Shown here: one piece after another, positions 11,078-24,900 of the stretch
Layout: every line of letters starts with the position of its first letter
Numbering within the stretch: position 1 is the first letter of the stretch
From: Archegozetes longisetosus
Taxonomy: Eukaryota; Arthropoda; Arachnida; Sarcoptiformes; Trhypochthoniidae
Assembly (NCBI GenBank): GCA_018873245.2
Contig: JAEMBT020000001.1
Span: 9,954,220 to 10,018,219 of the forward strand
DNA: 64,000 nt
Reading direction: 5' to 3'
Made by a program: the position numbers and the translations under genes
Notes under the pieces: model-generated
What the model was told of the DNA's origin: nothing
The model's input: only the letters and a program-made list of their open reading frames with translations
The model's database searches: none

Positions 11078-14000
11078 TATTAATCTAATTTTAGATATTA
11101 GTATTTTTTAAGCCAGTGTTACTTGGCTTCAAATAAGGGCGCACTTGGTTTGATAAACTCGTCAATGAACGCAATGATTAACTCTTAAGTGAATTTTGAT
11201 TCTGTTTATTGTTTAATTATTTTTATTAAATGCATTTTTTATTGATAGCTATTTTTATATGTTGTTAAATAATTGAACTAATTTTCAATTTGTTCTGTTT
11301 TGTTAAAAGTTTTGTTATTTCTAAAGTTATTGTGTAAGCAAATGTCTATTGCTTTATGTCTTGTTTTTAATGTAATTCTCGTAATACTTTATGCACTTTA
11401 AGCGTCCAAATTGAATAAAAATGCTTTATCTGCAAATAAATGATTGTTTAGAACTGATTTAATAGTTGAGTCTGTGATAACGGATTATTAACTAGTATTC
11501 GAGTAAACGGTGACGAATAGCGCTCTTATCAGTAACAAGTTATTCCTATAATCAAGAACTAATCAATACTTAATGAATCGAGAATGTTTTCTAATGATTA
11601 TATTTGCTTTTTGAACACATTTCTCTTTTATTTCATACTTTTTGTTAATTAAATTCCATAAGTCTGAATGTAAAGGTCTTCAACCTAAATAAAAGTAATT
11701 AATTAGAAGATTATTCTCAAAAATGTGTCAAAAAACTAATTTTCAAATGAAAGTGTTAATTTTTCAGAGATAATATTCTTCAAATTTAAAGTTATAGAAA
11801 TCTGTTGCCGAAACTCCCCTTGACTTAAAATTGAAGTGCCGGACAATTGACAACGTTTTAGATCAAATTATGCTTTGGCAGTCAACCCTTTTAAGGTCAT
11901 GAGCTATAAGCACCTGAAAGAAAATAATTGAAGCCAAACAAACGTCAAATATAAAGAGTGGAGTAGAGCGTATGCACGCAAAGACTTATGCGATCAATTC
12001 ATTATTTCATCAGTACTGCCAGAGTTCTCTCAGTAATTTGCGAGCTATTGTTTAATTGAGTAATAATAACAGCAATACACCCTAAAACTTAATAATCTAT
12101 TATAGATACGAATAGTGTCTGGTGGAAAGTTCGTTTCCTCGCATACAATACATTTACATGTTATGCTTTTCTTATTAAATTTACTCAAATAAATATATAA
12201 ATAACCCGTTGAATACATCCCCTGGCATCAATTTACTCTAGTTGCTATGGATCTTTAACATGTTTATAACTGTATAGTGAACTTAAAAATAGGCCTGTAT
12301 GAACTTTTTAATAAGACAAAGATTTACATTTTGTTTGCTTTTAAGATAAAAATTGATGAATTATCAATACATTAAGTAAACTTTGAATTGCAAACAAACA
12401 AAATATTTATTACATAAACATATTTGAGGTGTTTTTCAAGTTATTTTTCTTATATATCTTAATTTGGTATGCAATTTATAATATAATTTGTTGAGAATAT
12501 GCGGTAGAAAAACGGCCAACCAATTGACGAAAAAGAACCAAATTTGATACTATTATTCGATGAGTAAAATGTTAACGACGAAGAAATTGCTGAAATGATA
12601 GGCACCACAAGAGAACTATAAGTAAATGGCTTCATAGATCTTATGAAACTGTATTAATGCATATACATAAAAGTAGCGACCAAAACAAATCAGCAACAGG
12701 ATTTAGGTGTTGTTAGAGCTGCCAACGCGAATCCATTTAGGACTGGGAAATTCGAGAATAATCTTTGTGTTAATTTAATTAATTGTTTGCCACGAAGATT
12801 GCAACCAATCATTGAAGTAAATGGAAGGCATGCTAAATATTAGTAAAAGGCTAAAAAGGAAAAATTTCCAATGGCTATAACTTAAACTGTGAATAACTAA
12901 AATGATTGTTGATTATTTTGATGAAAAGTAAACAAAAATGTAGTCTAATATTTTTTGTTCAAAAGTTCAAACAAGTCTATTTTAAGTTCATTGTGCATTG
13001 CACAACTACATAAACAGCACCATAAGTACTCTTAATAGTCAATTCATCGCAATATCCAGAATAATAGAAAACAAACATTTAATGGCAGTTAATTCTTTCA
13101 ACTTGAATTTATTGATTATCCCTTAATTAATGTAACTTATTTTAATTTCATTATATGGTTTCTGTTGTGAACCCTCTTTGTTTTGTACGTATTTGGTCTC
13201 AAAAATGATTAGTTTTATAGAAATACTAGAATTTCGATAATTAAGTTAATAGCACTGAGAATGATAGCATTGATTGCACTCTCAATAAAAGTGAACACAT
13301 TAGCGAAACATTACAGTAATGCTAAAGACTTACACAAATTAACTATTCAATTATTTAAGCCATCCAAATCTCATACATCAGGACTTAATTCTTGATGTAA
13401 TCTCAAACAATACTTAACAGAGGCAATTAAAATATATTAATTGAGGAAAGCATTGTAAGCAATATATTACAGTTTTGATTGAGCATGACCAATGTAAATA
13501 AAAAATTCGAGATTTTTCTCATACCATTACATCCAAAGTTGTGTACATTTTTACTTAAAATATATACTTAACTGTATATCATTTTATTTAGTCTATTGCA
13601 TAGATTTTCATTAAATTATGAACAGAAGTTCACTATAGTTCAAATCAGATTAAAAACTTTGTGTTCAGCTTTAAAAAACTCAACGATGACAAGGCTTAAC
13701 AGTATTTGATGAATGCAACTTTCTAAGTGAAAATCTTTGCTATATTGTAGTTATATGCTTTTAAAATGTACTTTACTTTTGGATGTAGTTGTATATGCTT
13801 TCACTCAAAAACTTGTGATAGTTTATAAAATTTTAGTGATAGACACATAAATTTTATAATTTACATAACTTTTTCAGCTAGGGTTGTCAACCATCCCAGG
13901 AAATAGTGTATTATACCTCAAAATGTCTAATACTTGATACACACATATTATAGAATAGAGAGTTTAATTATAAACAGAGGATTTGAAATTTGTATAACTT

Positions 14001-14973
14001 TTTTATCAGAAAACTTAAACAGACATATAACACATCAAATTAAAGCCAAAGAAATTTTATTAAATCTGATAATTCCTTCAATACAAAAATGGATTCAATC
14101 GAATAAAGACTGGATATAGATTTTTAAGTAAGGTTGAATTTTGATTAATTTTTTATCTCAATTCTTAAGTATTGTTGTAGTGTTGAATATTTTTAAATTT
14201 GTGAGCGTAACCTTTTCTTATAATTATCGATTTACACAGAGATTGATTTTTTTATTCTTTTCCTCAGTCAATATGGTCATGTTGCGAATGATACACAACT
14301 TTCTCAAGTCGTCTACTCAAATCGTTATAAATTCCGTGAATCATTTCATAATTCAATTGCATCTTATCAATAAAATTGAATTGTCTCATCACTTGGATTA
14401 GAGATTTATGTTTATGATAAATGAATGCAACAAATAAACACTGTTCACTGTCAAAGATTATTTTTCTTTCATTTGTTTTAAATGCGTTGACAAATCTGAA
14501 TAACTACACAATAATTAGAATTGGCTTAACCAGGCATAAAATTTGATGATTAGGCTATAAAATGACGCTCTATCTAACAGAAAAAGTTGACAAACAAAAG
14601 TTACCGACAACTCAGATCCTCTGTTTGTAATGGAACACTATATTTTTTTATTGCTCTCGTGTATTTGGCATGCATTGAGAAGTTAGATATATGTAGTTTG
14701 TACAGTCATAGATATGGAAATCCTTTATCCTCTTACATAGAAATCACCCTATTAAATACTTAATAGCTACTATAATTGCCATTTTACTGAGAGATTCTTA
14801 TTTTTAATCTCAAATTTAGCTAAATAATTAGTTGATAGTGATGTTAAATTATTTAGCTAATATGTAATTTATTGTAAGAAAATCATATTTTAGCAATAGA
14901 AATTAATCGTTCACTCGTAAAGTATATGCAACATTGAAAGTGAACATATCTTTGCTACTGTAGTCTGATAATA
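11078..14973. other. Long AT-rich spacer between FBXO30 and the GH16-like gene
   Basis: The first 400 bases hold the likely FBXO30 3' UTR (AATAAA near 11413). Bases 12490-12680 read in broken frames as a possible helix-turn-helix segment (DEEIAEMIGTTRE, then a frame change to KWLHRSYETV), perhaps an old transposase remnant. Near 14818-14859 there is a 12 bp perfect hairpin (AGCTAAATAATT and its complement). Nothing else is supported. Confidence 0.4.
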
Positions 14974-17794
14974 ATGACAGTTTATGAAAAAATTTCGCTT
15001 ATCGTATTATTCGGTGTATTTTTAGAGCAGAATAGAACCTTGGTTATGTGTGATGATTGGATATTGAAGTGGACTGATCATTTCAGTCATAATCAGATTG
15101 AGGAGGATAAATGGTTTATTGTTAATGATAAACAAGGTAAGATTAAGGATGATTATGACTTTTAAGTTAAACGAGTGTTTGCAAGGAAATGATCAGTGGT
15201 CTCAACTTTTCTTGAAGTTGATTTCATTTCAACTGATTATTTGAAATATACTTTGTTTAAGGTTCAAATTTGATAAAAAGTTCTTGTAAGATTAATAATT
15301 ATAATTCTGTGCCTGTTCAAAGGTAAAATGTCAACTAAAGCTGACATTTGGATTTCCTCATTACAGTACATTGACTTAACTCATTCTTCCAGGAAATCAT
15401 TAAAACATAGAAACAGTTTAGCAAATCGAGATGTTCTTTATTGTAAGCATTAAAATTAATCTTATTTCACAAATTTTTCTTGATTAAATCATATTTTGAA
15501 AGAATTGCAATGTCTCGATTTCTAGAAGCGAATATAGAAACAATACTAAAAAATCACAAACCAAATTTTAATTGATAAACCCTCCATTTTTCCTTAGAGT
15601 TTAAATTATAGGTTGTTTCATTATTTTTACTAAGTTTTCTATATAATTTTTGATTTTAGACTTCATTAATTTGCAATTTCAGTTCAAAGTTCGGGAACTG
15701 AATTAAATTTAGCTATATTTAAGCAAACAGGTCGAACAAGAATTCTAAGTGTTTTAAATATAATTTAGGATTGCCTTTTGAAAACCTGAATATTATTGGT
15801 ATGAAACTAAGTTTCGACTACCCCGATGTATGAATCAGGGTATTATTCTGTTGAAATGTACAATTTCTGCTACCAATAGCTCTTATTACTAACAAAAGAT
15901 TTTTCAGCAGTTAAGCATAATCAGCTGAGTTTCAGCAATGATACAAAAGTTTTATTTTTCTCGTCAAAACATAGTTTTGTTCTACTATTTAAGATCAAAC
16001 GCCATTTACATGCTAGAAAAAAATGTTATGGACTATTCTAAGGCATGCCAGAAATACTTATTGCTTTCAACCCTATCGAAATTGATTATTTGTCAAAGTT
16101 AAAAAATATTTGCGCCATTTAGAGTACGATGTGCCTTTTTCGGTAGCACAATAACATTATTATTTCATACAATCTTGGGTTAGTTAGCTGCAGCGTTCTT
16201 TTTTAGTGCACTTAAGATTGCACGATTTTAACAAAATTTACTAATTTATTCCTAATCAATTTGCTGATCTTTGACATTTCCAGGCTGCGTTGTGAAACGC
16301 TCAGCCCGATGATCCAGAATTAGGGATCTTCCAGACTTTTATAAAGTTTATAATCCTACGAATTGTTTAATGTTTATTCACAATCAAATTATGATAAGAT
16401 TTTCGCCTAATTGCTACTGGACCCAAACTCTGGTTACGAAAAGCAAGGATGAAGCCACTTACAAAATCTGTTAATTATTTATAATCTATTTCATCTATCT
16501 AAACTAAAATTCCCATAAGTACTTTAAACTTGCTCTAGTTCATTTTTAATTCCACTAAACTTCAATCCTAAGTAACGTTTTTGCAAAATGTGAAAATTTT
16601 TCTATCTTAATCTAGTACTTAGAAATCAATTTATACTGTATTACACTTATTCGATTAAAGCTATTCATCCATAATCCGATCATTTTTATTATGATCATCT
16701 CTATGTATGATTAAGTTTTTATTATAGTCCATTAACACTTTAAAAGTTACTAAAATTTTCAGTTTTTTTGAATATTTTGAGCGAAATCATAAAATATTTT
16801 TTAAGCATTATCTCATGTTATTCAATTAGATTATTCGTGTTTTACAAATAACATGCGAATTGAGAACCAAAAACTTTTCCTCAGGGCTACAAGGAACGAT
16901 CAAATTAAGGATAATAATCCTTGTAAAATATTTAAGTCTCAAATTTTCACCAAATATGGATGGACTTATGGCAAACTCGAGGTGAATGCGAGTATTGAGC
17001 ATAACAATGCAGTAGCGTTTATAGCAATGTGGTCGGTGGAGGAATCCTATGGCTCGGAAGGACATCGAAGCGGTTATATCGAAATATTCAGAAACAGCAA
17101 ACAATATTTGAAACAGCGACAAACTAGTACACTAGTAGGTATTCGGTATGGAGAAAATAGGGAGAACTTTTACTATTTCAACAAAACCCAAGACTCGTTT
17201 ATCGAAAGTGGTTTTCATGTTTTCGTGTTAGAGTGGAATGACAGAGAAATGATTTGGAAAATTGATGAAAATATTATATTCAAACAAAGTCTCGACACTA
17301 ATTTTAATATAAATGAATATAGCAAATATAGAGAAAAGGGTCAGCCCTTCGACCGTGACTTTCGATTAGCCTTATCTAATGAGTTTCATTCATCTCTGAC
17401 ATACGAAGATATTAACGAGAATTTTACTGATTCCGAGTTCATTATCGATTATATCAAATATTATGAATGGAACCAAACCAAAGAAAGAATAAATTTCACT
17501 AGTATTTGTCATAATCCAAAAAATGATATAAATACGCACATTACAACCGTCTTTGTTTTAACTATTGTCTTAATATCTTTTATAATAATTTGTTTATTTC
17601 TTTGCTATAAACTAAGAAAAATGTACCAAAATTTAATGAAATTAAAAGAGCAATATGGTATTAATAAAGCATCAGAGAAAGATGATCGGGTTAATTACAA
17701 TCGGTTACATCTATGCGAAAATTGTAATCAAAATTATGAAACGTCATATCTTTATGATGAGCCAACTCCGATGAATTACACAGAGATACTGTAA
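14974..17794 (+). CDS. GH16-fold β-glucan-binding-like protein, membrane-anchored, catalytic residues lost
   Basis: The fold is that of glycoside hydrolase family 16, as in β-1,3-glucanases and the arthropod glucan-recognition proteins. Exon 1 (14974-15136) encodes a signal peptide and a WILKWTDHF start. A 1.7 kb intron leads to exon 2 (16830-17794); the phase-1 junction makes an Asp codon and the frame stays open, giving 375 residues. GH16 landmarks visible are SQIFTKYGWTYGKLEV (about 91-106), an aromatic strand ending in MW122, and FHVFVLEWNDREMIWKIDEN. At the active site the usual GEIDIME is GYIEIFR (136-142): both catalytic Glu are replaced and the Asp is Glu, so it should not hydrolyse glucan. 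Unlike classical secreted GNBPs it has a transmembrane helix (about 292-315) and a 60-residue tail with a CENC motif and several tyrosines. A role in binding fungal or bacterial glucan at the cell surface is inference. Confidence 0.75.
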
Positions 17795-17808
17795 TGATGA
17801 CCTATTTT

Positions 17809-17810
<2 letters not shown>

Positions 17811-17842
<32 letters not shown>
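17811..17842. repeat. (TA)n microsatellite
   Basis: About 16 TA units lie just 3' of the GH16-like gene. Confidence 0.95.
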
Positions 17843-17849
<7 letters not shown>

Positions 17850-18393
17850 CTACAATTTATATATTTGTATATTTTTTGTTTCTAAGATTTATGTTTAAGT
17901 GAAACAATGTTTTGAGCTATCAACTTGTTGTGATCCCAACTTTTTTATGCTTAGTACAACTTATTTCTTATACAACTTTCACTGTCAAAGTGTACAACAA
18001 ATTGATAGCTCTAATAATGTTCATTTTGCAACCTATACTTGTTAAATATATGGCTAAAATGAACTAAATTTTTCTATAAAACATTGTGGGCTTTTTTAAC
18101 TCAGTAGTCTTTTCTACAAAAAACCTGTAGATTTTCAATAAAACTGTTATCATTTTTAACTATCTTAGTAAACTTAATTTTAAGATTTAAACTTGATTTC
18201 CTGTACAACAAAAGAATCATGGGCTTTACATCAGCATACGATCACTACTTTAACCAAATGAGTAGATTGTGATAAAGGCGTTAATTTAATCTTTTATAAG
18301 ATATTTATCAATTGAAAGTCGCGTTTTGTATTTTTTAAATTAATGATAGAATCCATTTATACATAAACTCATTAGTTAAAAAATCTATTTTGT

Positions 18394-18690
18394 CAAATAT
18401 TATGTATGGAATCAAACAGAAGAAGAAATAAACGTCACTAGTATGATAAAAAACACATAATCATTTTTGTTTTAACTATTTCTTTAATATCTTTTATAAT
18501 AGTTTCTTACTATAAAACAAAAATAAGGACTAAAGCCTAATAAATACAAGTGCAAAAAATGACATTAATAGAGTTTAAGAGAGCAATATCAATACTGCTG
18601 GTCATAATTATATGCAATTACATGAATATCTCAATCAAGTTCATGAGCCACTATATGCTTATGATGATTTCATTGTACCAAGTGATTAAA
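18394..18690 (+). pseudogene. Decayed copy of the 3' end of the GH16-like gene
   Basis: Bases 18394-18690 match the gene's region of about 17454-17760. The encoded NQTKE-type segment, the membrane-helix codons (TTTTAACTATT...TTAATATCTTTTATAATA) and the tail containing GAGCAATAT are all recognisable, but there are many substitutions, deletions and lost frame. It lies about 600 bp downstream in the same orientation, so it is the remnant of a tandem duplication. No upstream GH16 domain copy was seen. The open frame at 18550-18750 is a by-product and not a gene. Confidence 0.7.
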
Positions 18691-18699
18691 CAGAGACAT

Positions 18700-19190
18700 C
18701 AGCATGAATATTTGTTGCAATATTATAAGCAGGTGATATTCAAATTATAGGTATAATCTATTATAAGATGATTTATCAAATATGTATATATATTTTGTTG
18801 AAAACAGTTATTAAAAGGTTAAGACTAGAAGTTCGCACAAAGTTCCAAGTCGAATAACTTTAGAATGCGCGCACATACAACAATATCTAAACAATTTTTC
18901 TAGAGTTCTATTATATGAGTTATGATTTGTGTCATGAATTCATTGATATCTTGATTAATTTAAGTAATGGATCAGTTGAACGAAAATCAACGTAGAAATT
19001 TGATTGGAAATTTTTTGTTTAAATTAATAATAAATTTTATGCGGATTTTTAGTCTTAACCCTTTAGATCTATCCATCCATTAACAAAAATGATATTTTTA
19101 TTAAACATGTATATTATGAAGTGCTAGAAGTTTTATAAATTGCTATTATTTGTGAATGTTTACTTTGATACTTTACACAACTATTTTACA
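18700..19190. other. AT-rich spacer
   Basis: No gene or repeat was recognised between the pseudogene fragment and the foldback repeat. Confidence 0.4.
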
Positions 19191-19194
19191 AGAA

Positions 19195-19900
19195 AAGTAT
19201 CTGACCACAAAGTAACAAATTTTGAAAATATTTTACCTTGAACTAGTTATGATATGAAATGATCATAAATGCTATTCAAATAGGCTGATCTGCACAATCT
19301 ATTAACTCTTGTAAATTTTTAATCAATGCAAAACTGAATAGCACTACTATATAGTTGGCAAAATTTTGAGTAGCCTAAAGCAAAATAAATACAAGTTAGA
19401 GTGACAAATCATGCACATATGTATGAACGATAGGATAGTCACATGAAATTGTCAAGTACATTTCAATTAAGATTACCGCTTCAAGCTTTTAATTGAATTT
19501 TTCCTAATCATACATTTGTACTTGAGTATAAGTTAGTTTTTGTAAATGTACGGCTAGAAAAAATACAATTAAAGGCTTGAAGTGGCAATCCTAATTGAGA
19601 TGTACTTTAATAATTGAAATATAACAGATTTGGGAATTTCATATGACTATCCTATCGTTCATACATATGTGCATGGCTTGTCACTCTAACTTGAACTCAT
19701 TTTGCTTTAGGCTGCTCAAAATTTTGCTAACCATATAGTAAATGCTATCTATTTTTGCATTGATTAACAATTTTCAAAAGTTAATAGATTGTGCTCTTGT
19801 GCAGGTCAGTCGATTTGAACAGCATCTATGATCATTTCATATCATGACTAGTTCAAGGTAAAAATATTTTCAAAATTCGTCACTTTGTGGTCAGATACTT
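19195..19900. repeat. Long foldback inverted repeat, arms about 320-350 bp
   Basis: Starting from AAGTATCTGACCACAAAGT at 19195, the left arm pairs with the reverse complement ending ACTTTGTGGTCAGATACTT at 19900. Pairing continues with roughly 85-90% identity by eye almost to a central loop near 19515-19550. The right arm carries an extra stretch of about 24 bp near 19605. No coding frame is inside and no target-site duplication was identified. It could be a foldback-type MITE or a local inverted duplication, and its transcript would form a long hairpin. Confidence 0.85.
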
Positions 19901-20244
19901 CCTTTGTTAGATCAAAATGAAATTCTATACCCTAGAAGTGAAAGTTTGTGTTAAATGTTGAATTGAAGGCTCGCATCTAGACCTTTCAAGACTATAATCT
20001 CATTAGTATAATAATAGCTTCTAATTAATAGAAATCCTCCGAAATAATTGTGTATAGAAGTTAAAAATGTCTATAGTCAATCTGTAGCTTTTTCTACAAA
20101 ATCAGTCTAAATCTAATATTTTTTAAAATGTCTTTTTGAATTTGTTCGTATATTTGTCTAAAACTTTAATGACTATATATTCAAAAAAGCCGAAATTAAT
20201 TATAAAATAAACTTCAATTTCTACTTTCTAAATGACTAAAAGTG

Positions 20245-20799
20245 TGTTATGCTGGATATCTCTGGAATCAGCTTTTAGCTATTTAGAACATATTGTGAAA
20301 TGTAAAATTTATCTATATACGTTATCATTATTAAGCAATAGACTAATTAAGAAATGTTTTATTATGTAATTAAAAGAAAATTTATTATATGGATAAAGTA
20401 ATAGATAAAGTCTATTTTATCAACAATAAGCTCTCTTTTAATTTTTTTACTTAAAAACATGTTTTTCTAAGAAAATATCGAGAATTATGTAAACTTTAGT
20501 TTAAAGAACAAGATAAGATAGAATACAGAAAAGGTATATAAGGAGAGCAGGGAGAGTGTGGAAAGGAGAGGATAGATAGTGTACATTAGTTTCAATAGTG
20601 AAAATTGTGTTAATTCATCAATTCGTCAATACATCGCGTATTGTAAAAGTATGAAAAATATTTGAAACACGAGTCCAGCCTGACTCTAACATAAACGAAT
20701 TGAGATCTCACATTGAGATCCCCGATCTCAATTTGTACAATTATTAATACAAATTCTAAAATTAATTAAAAGATCCCAAGTCACGAAATAAACGTGACA
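20245..20799 (+). mobile_element. Possible solo LTR of a Gypsy-like element (fossil)
   Basis: The segment begins TGTTATGCTGG and ends CGTGACA. It has a TATA-like box near 20534 (GTATATAAGGAGAG) and AATAAA near 20785, the arrangement expected of an LTR. No target duplication or internal element part is visible, so this is tentative. It looks old and contains no gene. Confidence 0.3.
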
Positions 20800-21981
20800 A
20801 TATATACAATTTTCCTACTCTGAGTTTTAGACCAGGCTATCTGCGGATGTGATCTTTTGATAAATGTCAATTCATCATGACTTAGACCTATACCTGTAAT
20901 AACTGACGCTATGTACTCTGGCAGATGAGAGACACATCTTCACCATTAGTGAAGAGCCTGAGCTAGCTGTGATCTGAGTTGTTCTTGAAGCACAATCTTA
21001 GTTATCTTCGAGCTTCAAGCTAATTTCAAGCCTACTTGTTGAAGCACAAACAGTATTATCTGTAAAATAATGAATATTGAACTGGTTCTCATATTTTAGT
21101 AAAATAGCTATTGAATTATGCGTCTCGAATTCAATGATGAGTTGCATTCCTGAATTATAAATCATTGCTTTCAAAACACATTTTAGTATAAACTGAAATT
21201 TAATGAGATATTTGTTTATTTGAGGACAGAATTAGTGGTGATTAGGCCTTAAAAGTATTATTATTTCTATTCACTGCTTAAATCTCTAAATATTCAAAAA
21301 TAAGACAATCTCAAATAATTTTTGAAAACTATTCAAAATAAAGGAAAACTGTTGTTTGAAACAAAAAGTGTTTACAAGAAAGCGAAATACAATGAGGAGA
21401 CTTACCATTATTGATAAGCGACTCTGATGTCGAAGCGCTCTCATAAACTCAAAAGTGGAATAGAAATGATTTTTCTATTAAATTGAATGATAAGGCATTA
21501 AAATGTAAAATATTTATAGGAAATGAGACATTTTTTAGTATTAAAGTTTTGAGTAATACGCTCAAGAAACATATTTAAATGAATTATAGTTTATCTTAAA
21601 CTATTTTGGTATCTTTACTTTTTAACATAAACTCAGCAGTGCAGCTCACAGTCTGGATCCGAGCTTCTAAGTACAAGTGCAGCTCAGGCCAAATTTGATA
21701 GAAGCGTAACTCAAAGATTAACAATTCTGAGCGGTGCTTATAGAAGCTCGAGCTTGAAGCTCAAGATTCCTGAGCTTTTTACTATTCACCATCATAACCA
21801 TGCTTGAACTTAGCACCATTATGTTTTGAAATTAGTTTCTAAACAGAGATTATTTTAAAACTTAGATAAAATTATTCTGTGCATTAGTTGTTGATATTTT
21901 ATTGAGAAAGAATTATATTATATAATTGTAATATAGAATTTTATAATTTGAAATATTCTTGTCAATAAGACTTCAAAATTA
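20800..21981. other. Spacer 3' of the acyl-CoA ligase gene
   Basis: Scattered GAGCTTCAAGCT-type motifs near 20990 and 21740 in opposite orientations hint at a very decayed inverted-repeat element. No gene was seen. Confidence 0.3.
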
Positions 21982-24900
21982 TCAATGTTGATTGATAACT
22001 TCATTGGCGACAAACTGTTTAAAGTATCTACGATCAACTTTTCCTATAGCTGTTCGCGGAATTTTATCAACAAATTTAACTCCAGCTCTGAGTTGTTTTG
22101 TGTAACCCAACGTTCCTGTAGTTCAAAGAGAGAAAATTTTCATAAGAATTCAATTTGACTAGCAGTTATTTTCAGCTTGAATGTGGTTTATTGTGATTAG
22201 ATCTTCATCGAATTTCCTAAACATTTTTACAATTTTCTTTGAAAAACTGACCCTTCTAATAAAAACCTGATTTTTGTAAAGAAATCCTTGCTCACAAATA
22301 AATTTTAGATCTTGCTTCGCGAAATTCTTTGGAAACTTCAAAACTTCTTACCTCATGTCATTTGAAAGTTACATATTTTTATGTTAAAATAAAGAAAAAT
22401 CAGAAATAACCGACGAGATGGTGATATAATGACTATTTCTAATTCAAGTTCGATCAAACAACTTAATCATATGAAAAAGTTTTCAGAAGCCTTTACGCTT
22501 ATGTATAGAGCCACCAGAATGATGTCACTCGGTACAAAGTTTATTCTGATATTTCCCAAATAATTCCTAGAATTCCGGATTGATTGGATCCCTTATGTTA
22601 AACTCATCTCTATAACTTTTTTTTTTATCTAATTAGCAATATAACTAAACGAGTGTTTTTCATACTAAAGAATACCCTCGAACCTGCAACAAATTTCTGA
22701 AGTTCTTTTTCTGTCACACTTTTTCCATCTTTCACTTTGACGTAAGCTCTCGGCCATTGAGTCTCAATTTCATGTTTAACCCCAACAACTGCCACTTCAG
22801 CCACTGATTCATGAGTTAATAGAAACTGTTCTATTTCTGTAGGCGATACTTGAAAAGTGCCAAATTTGATGAGTTCTTTCAGCCTATCAGTGACAAAAAT
22901 TCTCTCTTCCTCATCATAATGTCCGATATCTCCTGTATGAAGCCATCCATCGCAATCTATCGTGTCCTTTGTTGCTTGTATATTATTAAGATATTCCGTA
23001 AACATATTAGGCCCCTTTACACAAATTTCTCCATCAATATTAGGACCTAAACTCTGACCCGTATTTAAATCGACTATTTTCAATTCTGTATTCACTCCAA
23101 CACGTCCAACATTTCCAGGTATAAATCCTAGATAATCTGTGATCGGAGATTCAGTAATTGTTAAAAATTCAGTCATTCCATAACCTGAAAAAATTATTTT
23201 AGTATTTAGTAAAAGCAAATAAATTTTTAAAGATTTCAAGGATAAGCGATGATGGAATATTCAGAAATAGAACGGACAGTTTAAATATGAAACAACTTTC
23301 CTGAAATGTTGTCATCGGTTCTCCATTTGTTATTGTAAAAATACTAAAATCTCTTTGAAGTATTTTCTTTATTAATTAGGATTACAGTTTTTGTCTGTCG
23401 AAAAGAAACTGGACAAATAACAAGAGGGAACACTTCCAATGGCGTAACCAGAAAATGGAAGGATGGAAATTAATTTCAAGATTCTATAAAGTGTGAATTT
23501 TATTTTTTATAGAAATACAACTCATCTGTTGTTGAAAAGTAAAAGTCATCAATAATTTTTCTTAAGTTTGAATATTAATCTACCTGACAATTTCACATAA
23601 TAATGCTTAATTTAAGATTTAGATTTGGTCGGCCTGTACTCGCTCCGATCATGTGCTAGATGCACAAGATAAAGTTTAATAACTTTATTTAATATTTCCG
23701 AAGTAGTTTTTATCAACTTTCTTGCTGATAATATCAAAAATAAAATTCTACCTTCACTTTTTCTGAGTTTAAAATGTAATGTTCAAATATTAATTTTTAA
23801 TACTCAAAAGTTCATATTCTCGTGCATTGATCTTCTAATTGAAAAATGGAATTCTTGAAATTTGAATTATAAAATCTTGTGTGGACTAGTGATCTTTCTA
23901 AATAATATGAGATTCTAAGAGTTAATAAAAATTTTACCTTCAATGAAAATCACATTATATTTCTCAATAATAGCTTCCGCAACATTTCCAGGAAAAGCTG
24001 CTCCTCCTGTACTCATGATTTTGATACTTGATAAGTTATATTTATCAGCTAATTCTCCTTCAATTAATTTCCGACCAAAAGCCGGAAATATTGTCAGATA
24101 ATTGATTCTGTATTTTTCAACTGATTGCAATATCAAATCTTCATCATATCCACCAAAAACAATAGCGGTCGCTCCCGAATAGAGCAGAAGCGGTAGATAC
24201 GCTGATCCACCGATATGTCCAAACGGATAAATCATAGATACTCTGAAACCATTTAATTTCCTACTATGATGCAAACCCAGTAAAGTAGCGACGAAAGAAA
24301 AGTGTGAAATCATTGTGGACTTGGGTAAACCAGAAGTTCCAGAACTTCGAAGTATTATAAATATGTCATTCTTAGGATCAATATCGAAATGAGGAATTCT
24401 GTCCAATGTCTTGTTTCTTCCTTCCGAGAGCAACTGCTCAAATGGTGAATAATTACTGTATTTTCCATCAAATACAAAAATTGATCTAATCTGAAATTCT
24501 TTAATTTCATTATTATTGAAATTTTTAATAATCTCATCAAAATATTTGACGAATGCGATTGACGTGAATATAACTAAAGAACCTTTTGAGCCCAAGTTTT
24601 CTAATTCTTTTTTCAGTTCATAGCTGGCTATCGTTGGACTTATAGGTACAAGAGTTGTACCCAAAAAGTAAGCTGCCAATAATAGTGAAGCGTATTCTAT
24701 TGTATTAGCACTAAAGCAACAAAATTTGTCCGATTTTTCAACTCCTCTGCCAATTAAAGCGACTGCGATAGCATTGGCTTGAGATATGAATTCATTCAGA
24801 CTCAATTCTATCCCACTTCTTGCATCAATCTATTATTGAAAAAAATATTTCATGTTATATACATTGAGAGTACAAAATTTCAACTTTTTCAACTTACTAT

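Noticed and set aside
16826-17122. 98-residue minus-strand frame
   Set aside because: Antisense of the GH16-like coding exon, with no family features.
20930-21800. Opposed GAGCTTCAAGCT motifs as a MITE
   Set aside because: The pairing is patchy and no ends or target duplication could be defined.
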